From: Prorocentrum cordatum
Lineage: Eukaryota > Sar > Dinophyceae > Prorocentrales > Prorocentraceae
NCBI GenBank assembly: GCA_963575745.1
Contig: CAUYUJ010003998.1
Location: 1-20,000 of the forward strand
Direction of reading: 5' to 3'
Length of the DNA stretch: 20,000 nt
Shown: one piece after another, positions 1-8,212 of the stretch
Layout: the number at the start of each line of letters is the position of its first letter
How positions within the stretch are numbered: the first letter of the stretch is position 1
The notes under the pieces: model-generated
The model's database searches: none
Seen by the model: only the letters and a program-made list of their open reading frames with translations
What the model was told of the DNA's origin: nothing
Program-made: the position numbers and the translations under genes

Positions 1-521
1 ACGGGCCGTAAGCATCGCGGGTGGAGGCCCCGGTGGCGGCGCCGGCCCTGGGATGCCCTGCGCGCGCGGCCGCGCGCGAAGACGTCGCGCGCGTGCAACG
101 CGCGGGGAAAAGCGGTCTGCGACGGACCACGCGGGGCGCCCATAACCGCGCGCTCGAGGAAGAGGACGATGAAGAAGCATAGCTCGCAGAGCCTTGACTC
201 GACGGGCGCGCCCGCGCCGCCTCGCCACCGCTGGGCCTGGCGTTCGCCCATCGCCCGTAAGAATACGCGCGGCGCGCGCGCACGACCCGCGCGCCCGCGA
301 TGCACGCCACCTTGCGGGCGTGCCAGCAGCTCTCGCACTGCTGTCGCTGCGGTGACAGAAAGGCGTTCACGACCCAGAAAGTCATCGAACAGCGCACCCT
401 CGAGGTGCTGCCAGCGCGTCATCCCGTTAAACCGCAGGCAAGAGCAAACCGCGTCGATAACAGCACGTGACGCTCTGGGCAGAACATTGCTCAGCTGAGC
501 GGCGAAATCGTCGTGAGACAT
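1..521 (-). CDS. Unrecognised open frame, C-terminus outside the window
   Basis: An ATG at 519-521 opens a frame that stays free of stops to the left edge, about 173 codons, so its end is not visible. The first 70 or so residues read like ordinary protein (start MSHDDFAAQLSNVLPRASRA, then a segment with RFNGMTRWQHLEGALFDDFL), with mixed helical composition. After that the frame becomes Arg/Ala/Gly-rich, as expected of random frames in this CpG-rich DNA, so only the N-terminal part is persuasive. It starts about 145 bp downstream of the stop of the RT-RNase H pseudogene on the same strand, so it may be a further ORF of that element or an adjacent host gene. I saw no tyrosine-recombinase motif and recognise no family. 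Confidence 0.35.
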   Translation of the reverse strand, partial: MSHDDFAAQLSNVLPRASRAVIDAVCSCLRFNGMTRWQHLEGALFDDFLGRERLSVTAATAVRELLARPQGGVHRGRAGRARAPRVFLRAMGERQAQRWRGGAGAPVESRLCELCFFIVLFLERAVMGAPRGPSQTAFPRALHARDVFARGRARRASQGRRRHRGLHPRCLRP

Positions 522-666
522 AATGATACAGGCTAGGTCGCGTGGACCTTGCGGTGTGAGCCCCTGCTGAGTGGCGCGCGTCAACCGTGGCGCGCGCCGC
601 GAGATACCCGATAGCTGGCGCCGAGTTTCGGCTGCCTCGCAGCGTAGCCGTGCTGCGAGCGCTGGC

Positions 667-3190
667 TCACCCTGTCGGGATGAGCATCGACGTCCATGAC
701 GCTGGCGTGCAGAACGCCTCGTCCAGGTGCGGATCAATTCGCACTGCAACGAGCTGCCGCAGCAGCCCGAACTCACCCCTGGACGGATCATCTGCGATAT
801 TTTCGTCTGTCGGCACCCGCTCCACACGTGCTAAACACCGCAATTGCGCAATCTTGACCCAGAGGCCGTATGCGAGACAAGCGTGATCGAACGCGCGCGC
901 GGCGCCGCTGCCGGCGGCGGCCTGCGCGCCTGTGTTGTCAGACCAGATTACGACGCACCGTCGGCGGAGCAGGTGTTCAAACGAGCACAAGCCCAGGGCA
1001 ATGTTCAGCATTTCCAAGCCCATGATTTGATTATCTTCCCTGGGCTGGAACGCCTTCAAGATCCCGGCGCACGCGCGCGCGCGAGTCGCGGCCAAAACTG
1101 ACGCTGACCTGCGCAGCCGTGCCGGGCGGCAGGTGGCATGCACGTCCAGTAGCATTTGTTGTCAACGAACAGTACGGCGGCCGCCATGGGCGGGCGGCTG
1201 GCTGCGTCGCAGAACAGATGGGCCACGGGGCCCGCCGCTTCTTCGCACCACCTTCGTGACTGTGCCAGCTCGCCGCCCAGCACGATCAACCACCACTGCA
1301 GCACTAGCCGTAGCGCTTGCGGCATGTCGGGAGAGCCGCGATGTGCCTGGGCGTAGATCGGCCTGCCGCAACGTGGGCGCGGCAAATGGGTGCGCTGCCG
1401 GCGCACGGCACAGAAAAACACACCTGAGCATGGCGCGCCCCGCGCGGTTGAACATGTTACCGGATGCCCAGGCCAGTGCGCCCGCGAGTTTGCTCGCGCC
1501 ACCTGGCCGCGCGCGCCACGACGCTGCGCGGCGGGCCGCTAACTGGGTCCACGCCTGCGCGTAAGATGCCCGAATCGAGTGCCAACGTGATACGTGCTGT
1601 CCACTTAGCGATATTGTCGGGCAGCGGAACGCACGACAACCCCTCCAATGAGAGGTCGACGCGAAGTCCCAGGATACCGAGCGGGACAGCACAGGAAATC
1701 TTCTCGTCTGCCAGCGCGGACCGGCCCAATAAGCATCTTACGATGCGCGCGATGCAATCCAGCAGGTGTTCGACCTGCCGCGCGGCGCGCGACGGCGACC
1801 GATCGGCCGGCTCGCGTGACACCCCGCGCCTCGGCCCACCTTTCGGCGCCGAACAGATCGTCCACGTAACGAAGGATCGCCGCGTGGAGTACACGGCGTA
1901 GAATCGCGCACATGAGGGCGCCAACGCGTTCCCAGCTCTGAACGCTTGCAACTGCGCGGGGGATAAGTGCGACGCGGTGCGTGCCGAGAGCGGACGACGC
2001 GCCTGCCCCGAATGGGCACGCGCAGTGAGCATGCGCCGTGACCTCATCCTTTTAACGGAATATGACCCTAATCAAAGCCCGATGCTCAGGTCGCAGCGGA
2101 AGCCTCCGGAAGGCGGCGTCGATGTCGAGCTTAAACAAGCGCGGCACAGCGGATGCCTGCAACCCGGGCGCGCGTGGCCCTTGCGCCCTCGCGACGCAGC
2201 GGCCACCGTTTCAGTAAATAGTCGGCGAAGCAGATATAGGTGATCAATTGTCTCGTGCCGCATACGCTCACGCGGACGCGTTGCGGTGTTGACGCCAGCA
2301 ATGGAGCAATCGTCCACCGCGCGAACCTGCCGCGAAGTGCGCGCGCACGACAAACTTGAAACAACGCTTCGCGCGGGCGCGCGCGCGCGCCTTGCGGGCG
2401 CCGTCGCTCCTGACACCCTGTACTACCCAGAACCGGGGCACCAGAGTGATACTGCCCAAGTCGAGGTCTGACAGACCCTCGGGCGCTCGCATCCTCCATA
2501 GTCGGAAGTCTTTACCCGTCAGGCCCCACGACGCTTGCGCGTTGGGGTCGGAGCGTATACGCGCGAGCAGACGCTTGTTTGCCGCCCGGGCGCCCTTTAA
2601 AAGAACCTCGGTCGACTTCTCTCGCGGAAATGTAGCAGGCGCGCCAATGCCCGACACCGGTAATTCACCCAGCAGGGGCGCCCCCTCGCGCGCGACGGGC
2701 GCGCGATGGCAAACGACGGCGGCACGTGGGCACGCCCGGCGAAAGAACTCCACGCATTCGCGATCAATGTGTCCAAGGCTGGCCGCCAACTCTGCAAGCA
2801 GCGGCCCGTTGACATACCAGGCGACCCCGCGAACGCCTTCGTCTGCGCCGCGGTGCCACGCCTCGATGGCGCCACTCTGCTCGAGCTGGCGGGCCCGAGT
2901 TTCAATGCGCCAGACGGCTTCCTCGCGCGCTCGCCGGGCCGCGCCGGGCGTGCGCTCACTGATCCAGCGCACCGCGTCTGAGACGTCTGTCGCCAACGTG
3001 ACCTTCTTTCCAAATTCGCACGTCCTGCCTTGGGCCTGACGTATGAAGTCGCGCTTGAGGGCGCACTTTGCGCCGTCCCGCGCCGGCGGCGCCGGCACGG
3101 GCGGCGCGCCCTTCGCCGTGCAACGTCGTTTCGGCGGCGGCGGCGCCGCCGGCATGATGCTTGACCGCTGTGGCCGCACCACCATAATAC
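667..3190 (-). pseudogene. Reverse transcriptase-RNase H polyprotein, frame-broken (DIRS-like, tentative)
   Basis: Conserved blocks follow the expected order but sit in different minus frames. About 3070-2390 is an N-terminal region with an ECVEFF block, PLLGELPVSGIG and PRFWVVQGVRSDG. Around 2300 comes RAVDDCSIAGVNTATRPRER. RT motif A, KLDIDAAFRRLPLRPEHRAL, lies at about 2073-2132. The RT catalytic YVDD box is at 1857-1868. A thumb-like block with EKISC and ILGL is near 1670. RNase H begins with HLFCDAASRPP (Asp codon 1206-1208), continues with IWSDNTGA and RVPTDENIADDPSR, and ends at a TGA at 667-669. The SDN plus NIADxPSR type of RNase H is typical of DIRS/Ngaro elements, which is why I suggest that class; no recombinase was found to confirm it. 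At least four frame changes make it non-functional. The start near 3190 (a Met before a Pro-rich stretch) is approximate. Confidence 0.75.
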
Positions 3191-3775
3191 AAGAGTGCGA
3201 AGACTGCGCAACCGCGAGCCCCTGCGCGCCCTCTCTTGCAACAAAACTCTGCCGCCGCTGACTCCACGAGAGGCGCGACGCCGCCGATGCGCGCGTTGGC
3301 GGCGGCAACCGACGCCACCCGCCACACTCCACCAATGCGCGTGGGCAGGACGAGGGCGCGAGAGCATTGGTAGCGCACCCCCAAGCCGAGCAGGGCCTCG
3401 CACGAGAAGCCCTGGCCTCTGCGGGATGCTTGCACGCCTTCCACGGGCGCACCCACCGCGGATAAGGCGAGACCAGACCTGCGTGCAACGCCGCGCGCCG
3501 CGCCATGCGCGCGAGCAGGAACGCTGCGTGCCTTGGGACGGGCCGCGCGCGAATGGCCCTCTCTCCATAGAAATGCAACCGCAGGCGAATGCGTCAAAAT
3601 GCCTCTGCGCGAGGCCGGCGCGCTGCGCCAGGCAGGAAAGCCACGCTGGTCACGGACGCCGCCTGCGCTATCTGCAGCAGCGCCTGCCGCGCGCGCGGCC
3701 GCGGAGCGAACGGCGCGACCGCGCAAACATTGCGAGGGCGCCGCGAATCGGGGACGTCAAGCGCCCCCCTACTTC

Positions 3776-5093
3776 TTAGCCCATTTCGCGGGCCGGGGCG
3801 GCGTGCGCGGCGCGCCTGGCGCCGGCCTCTTCGAGCTGCCCCACGCGCCCGTCTTCCACGTAGATCGGCCCCAGCCGCCGCTGTGCCAGGACGCACCGGA
3901 ATGCGAAGAGCGCGTCTCCGCCGCGCCCTTGTTCGGCGCGGCGCGGCCACTGCCGCGGCCGTTGCCCGCGGGCGCAGCCTGGGCGGCCTGCCCCTGCGCC
4001 TGCAAACGCAACTGTCACGCACGACGCGCGACGCCCCCGGCACGCGCGGGCGACCTTGGCTGCGCGGTCGAACTCGTTCTCGGCAGACCGCAGGGACAAC
4101 GCGTCGAGCCCTTTCGAGGCCTCCTCAATATTGAACTTCTCGACGCCGCTCTGTCGCGAGCACTCGGCCCAGCTCTTGCGGGCGATTTTGTCGCACAGGA
4201 GCCCAAGCCCCGCCTTGCGGCCCGCGAGCGGAGCTTCCAAGGCCACCTCGCGAAATGCAACGGGCGCGCGCGCCGCTACGCGCGCGCGCTGGCACGTCGC
4301 GGACCTGGAGCACAAATCGCTTATACTCCAAGCAGCGTGCGCAAGATAGCTGCTTAGTGGCAGCAGCCGCAATCGCCCGTGCGTCGCAGGCGAAGTGAAA
4401 CTCGGCCCACGACAACGCGCGCTGACCTTTACTGCCGCACTCAGCCGTCACTCCGCTGGCGTCTGCGTCGTCACCCCCGCGGGCGCTCGCGGCCCAGGTC
4501 GGGGGCTAGCCGCGCAAGTCAAAGTAAACGAAAGGATTCGCGCAGCCCCTCTTTCTCGCGCGCACGACCTCGGCAGCCATCCAATCACATTTCTCGCTCC
4601 TGCGCAAGGCAGCGACCGCTGTCACCGCCGCTGGCGCGCTCACGTGAGGGCGCGCCTCGGCCAGATCGTCTGGCTGAGGCCGTTCAACGCAATCGTCGCC
4701 AACTCAGCGCCCACGTCAACGTGGTGCACGGGGGCGGCCATTTCCACATTGGCCTCCGCCCCGATGCGAGCGTGCAGACCAGGGGGGCTCGCCGGGCGCG
4801 CTCGCGCACGCTGCCTGCTTACCCGCAGTTGTGGCGCGCTCCAGCGCGCGGCGGAGCACGCCTCTCACGCCCGCTGGCAGGCCCTCCGAGCCTGACTGCT
4901 CTTCTAGCAGAATGTTCGCCAGCTGTGCCAGCGTCTGCAGCTTATTAACGCCTAGGCAGTCAATCGCAGCCTTGCATTCGATGTCCGACCATTCTGCCCC
5001 GAACACGGGGTCTTGGCGCAGAAAGCTCAGCAGCGGTCCGCCCGCCATCACGAACAAAGAAACCAGAAAACACCAGCGTCGCACTGCTCGCAC
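3776..5093 (-). pseudogene. Gag-like or upstream polyprotein remnants
   Basis: Two stretches have protein-like composition unlike the surrounding Arg/Ala-rich noise. One, in the frame 5093-4716, contains DPVFGAEWSDIECKAAIDCL followed by a Leu/Ala/Glu-rich amphipathic region (LAQLANILLEEQSG) and GVRGVLRRALERA. The other, in the frame 4372-3776, contains REVALEAPLAGRKAGLGLLC and a helical block with EEASKGLDALSLRSAENEFD, ending at a TAA at 3776-3778. The frames differ, so the original gene is broken. The position immediately upstream of the pol pseudogene on the same strand suggests a gag-like or N-terminal polyprotein part. I recognise no named domain, and a decayed host gene is the alternative. 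Confidence 0.4.
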
Positions 5094-5099
5094 ACGCGG

Positions 5100-5749
5100 G
5101 GATCACGCGGCGGGCCGACTGCAACGCAGCGCACTCAACAGGCGCACAGAAAGACGGCGACGCCGGTAGCAACACGAGCGAGGTGCCTGCTGATACCTGG
5201 CCCGCCGCTTTGCAGACGCAAAACGAACGCGCGCACCCCGAACGCAGGAGGGGCGGCGGCGCCGGGAACGCAACGCGAGATGCCTGCGGAAACCTGGTCC
5301 GCTCATGGCCGTGACCGCGGGTCACGCGTCTTACCGAGCGGGCAGGCGCTGGCCAGCTGGTCGATCCTCGCGCTTCGTGCGCACGGCCCAAGCGGCACCG
5401 TGGCCGTCAGCTCCATCGAGGGGCTGCCTGAGGGCCCCGCGGCAGATGTGCGCCTCCGTGGCGACGATCTGCTGCGATCGCGCTGGGGGGCTGGATGCTC
5501 CCGCCGCCCGCACGCGCGACAATAAGAACACACAAAAGGGCCAATGTGACACGTCTCGCGACATGAGGCGGGCTGCGTCGACGGCACCTCGTCGTCAGAC
5601 GACATCGCTACACGGCGTACTCAGTAGCCCGCGCAGCGACCCTTATGCGGCCTCCAGTTGCGGGAGGGGGAGCGCAAATCCACACTGGGACGACACGCAC
5701 GGCACGAGCGCGCGCGTTTGTTAAAAGCGTTGCGGTCGCGCGCGCCGCC
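5100..5749. other. CpG-rich stretch with no convincing gene
   Basis: Open frames here (for example minus 5605-5303, and 5391-4960) are Arg/Ser/Pro/Ala-rich and overlap in several frames at once, which is what GC-rich non-coding DNA produces. No motif or RNA gene was seen. It is probably decayed retroelement sequence. Confidence 0.4.
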
Positions 5750-5962
5750 CTAGGCGCCCGCGACCCGCGCTGGCGGGCGCGCTCGCAGCTTTACCCGGCG
5801 GAAGTGCGCTTCATCGCCGCTGTCTGGATTGCCCATTAGACGGTAGCGCATCACGGGCGCAGAGACGATTTGGGGCTTAGCGTAGCCCATAATGACACGG
5901 CAGACGTCGCGCGGCAAACGCGGTGCGCATTGGGCCAGGGCGAAGCGCAGTTCAGCCCACAC
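5750..5962 (-). pseudogene. Short protein-like fragment, unrecognised
   Basis: A minus frame of 70 codons starts MWAELRFALAQCAPRLPRDV and continues with CRVIMGYAKPQ and MGNPDSGDEAHFRRVKL, a more balanced composition than its surroundings. The adjacent frame (6443-5952), with a helical stretch containing MAEQAAQAALVPFEAKTERG, ends at a TGA that overlaps the start of this frame by a few bases. The two may be one gene split by a one-base shift. No family is recognised. It could be the 5' part of the retroelement reading leftwards, or a chance frame. Confidence 0.25.
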
Positions 5963-5999
5963 CTGCTCCAGCCTTACTAACCGAGGGCCGACTGCTCCG

Positions 6000-7345
6000 A
6001 GTCGGACTGGCGACCAGCAGCTCTCGTTGGCAGGTGGTGCTGGCTGGCATTACTAGGGGCGGGCCCCTTGGCGCTCGCCCCTGCAGCTTGGGGCCCGCCC
6101 CCTTAACCAGCAGGTAGCGAAGCCGCTCGCGCGCCTGCGACAACACTGTGTCTGCGTACGCGACCCGCGCGCGGGATGCGGTGCGCACCAAGGATCCCCT
6201 TTCTGTTTTCGCCTCGAACGGCACGAGCGCCGCCTGCGCAGCCTGCTCCGCCATCGCAGGCAAGCAGAAGCCGCTGACTCCACCCGACATTCGGAGCCGC
6301 TGCGAACCTGCGGCAGCCAGAGCAAAAACCGTCGACCGACGGCGGGAGTTCGCTGCCTTTGCGCTGCGAGTCTGGCGCGCTGCGAGTCTCGCGCTCGACT
6401 GCCCACTGGGAATGCGAAAGAAACGTTTGCAACGATTGGCCACTATGGGCCTCCAAGCGAGACGCGCGGGTCTGCTGGCAGTCAGGCAAGCCGCAACGGC
6501 CGCCCTACCGAAGATTGGCCGCTCTAGGGCCGCCAGACATGCGGACTGGCATCGGCTGCCCTGCTACTGATTGGCCACTCTGGGCCGCCAGACGAAGGTC
6601 GCTCTGGACCCGCGAGGGGGAACCCCATGGGTACGTTGGTCACACTGGGCCGACGTAAGAGGCCACTCTGGGCTTGATAGCGACGCCGTGACCCCTCAGG
6701 GCCGTGAAACAGCCTCTGCCAGGGTGGAGAAACAACGCGTAGGTCACCAAGGAATAGCGGTGTTGGCCCGAGGTGAACCACGGGACACAGGACCCGCAGG
6801 GAAAAGCCCTAGACAACGACACCCACGAGGGGCCACACTGGGCCAGAAAAGAAGCGCGACCGCGGTCGCGTCCGACGCACTCTGGCGAACGGACGCCCCG
6901 CGCGTCGCCCCCAGGGTTGGTCCAGAGCCGCACACTGGCAGAGGACCACACCCCGGCCAGCCGCCCCACCTTAAGAGTGCACACTACGAAGGTGGGGCGT
7001 TGCAGACATGACCGGGTACTTGATATCCCGCCCCGCGGCCAGGCGGCAAAGAGGAGACAACACGACCGTGCACGGAGGAGCGGAGGGAGGAAGGAAGGAC
7101 CCCGACGCACGGCCGCGCGGCACGCCAGCATGCCCGCGCGGGGCCTGGCCCGCCCGACGTAGCGGCGGCGCGTGGCGGGTGGACATGCGGGCGCCCGCCA
7201 TCGCGCGGTGCGCCGACGGCGGGACACTCCCGCCTGGGGGCGTCGACTTATGACTTGCAATAACAAGTTATTACTGCCCATGAAGAATTGCATCACAAAG
7301 CTTTGCAACGCCAATCATGGCATCGCACAGCGGCCCCGAATATAA
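6000..7345. other. Gene-free GC-rich region
   Basis: No frame here has a recognisable motif, and the predicted peptides are Arg/Gly/Pro-rich in several overlapping frames. The only structure I see is the dispersed short motif at 6434-6844. GC content drops near 7240-7345, just before the inverted-repeat arm begins. Confidence 0.45.
6434..6844 (+). repeat. Dispersed 18-bp motif, six degenerate copies
   Basis: The phrase GATTGGCCACTCTGGGCC recurs with small changes at 6434-6451, 6513-6530, 6569-6586 and 6635-6651. Shorter cores (GGCCACTCTGGGC, GGCCACACTGGGCC) occur at 6661-6673 and 6831-6844. The first three copies are followed by related C-rich text (CTCCAAGCGAGAC, CGCCAGACATG, CGCCAGACGAAGG), which points to a longer decayed repeat unit. 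Start-to-start spacing is irregular (79, 56, 66, about 25 and about 170 bp). Confidence 0.55.
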
Positions 7346-7820
7346 CATTGCATAGCATGGCGTTGAAGATCAAAGCGTAGCATGGCATAGCACGACGTGG
7401 CATGTGAGCACTGCATATCACAGCTCCAGCTGAAGGCATGACATCGCGCAGCGGAACGCAACCTAGCATTGCATTGCATGCCGTGGCATGGCACGGGAAA
7501 TAACGCCAGCGCTGCAGCGGGAGCACGATTCGGAACGAGCGGAAGCGCGGAAATGAGGCCAGCGCTGCAGCGGGAGCACGATTCGGAACGAGCGGAAGCA
7601 CTGAAATGAGGCCAGCGCTGCAGCGGGAGCACGATTCGGAACGAGCGGGGCCCGAAAATTAAGGCCGGCGCCTCAGCGAGAGCAGCATTTTGGAAACACA
7701 TGCAGGCGAAGACCCAACTCCGCGGAATCCTGTGTGTAAAAAACAATACGCACGGGGGGGGAATATTCCCAAACCGTCATCAGAGGAAGGAGGAGAGTAG
7801 TATTCATATTGAGTAACTGT
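7346..7820 (+). repeat. Left arm of a long inverted repeat
   Basis: This arm reads as the reverse complement of 13989-14463, with scattered mismatches and only small indels. The outer edge is sharp: both arms begin CATTGCATAGCATGGCG, and the flanks beyond (left GAATATAA, right GACAACCC) do not match. Inward, the arms share CAACCTAGCATTGCATTGC, the three 53-bp units, and an inner segment GTAGTATTCATATTGAGTAA directly next to a GGA tract. The first 150 bp are packed with GCATGGCATAGCA-like words. Confidence 0.85.
7505..7663 (+). repeat. Three 53-bp tandem units in the left arm
   Basis: Units start at 7505, 7558 and 7611, each beginning GCCAGCGCTGCAGCGGGAGC and continuing ACGATTCGGAACGAGCGG. 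The first two differ only in a few bases near the end (GCGCGGAAATGAG versus CACTGAAATGAG). The third diverges after GAGCGGGGCCCG. Each unit carries the palindrome-like CAGCGCTGCAGCG. Confidence 0.85.
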
Positions 7821-8212
7821 GGAGGAGGAAGAGGAGGAGGAGGAGGAGGAGGAGGAGGAGGAGTAGGAGGAGGAGGAGGGGAAAGGAGGAGGAGGGGGAG
7901 GGGGAGGCAAGGGGTGAGGGGGGGAGGGGGTATTGGGGGAGGGGGAGGGGGAAGGGGTGAGGGGGGGGGGTGGAGGGGGAGGGGGAGGAGGGGCTAGGAC
8001 GGGAAGAGAAGGGGAGAGGGGAGGCAGAGGAGGAGGGGGAGGGAGGAGGAGGAGGAGGCGGAGGAGGAGGAGGCGGAGGGGTAGGAGGAGGAGGAGGAGG
8101 AGGAGGAGGAGGAGGGAGGAGGAGGAGGAGGAGAAAGAGGAGAGGCGGAGGAGGCTGGAGGAGGAGGAGGAGGAGAGGAGGAGGGGGGGAGACGGAGAGG
8201 AGGGGGAGGAGG
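7821..8212 (+). repeat. GGA polypurine tract
   Basis: Nearly pure purine on the plus strand, built of GGA with interruptions of G-runs and GGGGGA. It directly joins the inner end of the left inverted arm on one side and the truncated C-terminal coding end of the LINE on the other. The long Pro/Leu/Ser or Gly/Arg/Glu frames across it are artefacts of the triplet repeat. Confidence 0.9.

Larger units (their letters stand above)
667..5093 (-). mobile_element. Decayed retroelement: pol plus upstream gag-like debris
   Basis: The RT-RNase H remains and the helical protein remnants upstream share strand, composition and degree of decay, so they are probably one inserted retroelement read right to left. 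The outer limits are not defined: I did not find matching terminal repeats or a target duplication. The 5' limit could reach about 6440 if the weak fragments at 5750-6440 belong to it. Confidence 0.45.

Noticed and set aside
3533-4357. 274-codon plus-strand frame
   Set aside because: Arg/Ala/Pro/Cys-rich with overlapping frames in the same GC-rich DNA and no motif; the minus strand here has the more protein-like blocks.
7505-7663. Possible CRISPR array
   Set aside because: The 53-bp units are contiguous without unique spacers, only three copies, in eukaryote-like sequence.
7804-8212. Pro/Leu-rich C-terminal tail of the LINE frame
   Set aside because: It is GGA tract read in frame after the element is truncated, not a real protein domain.
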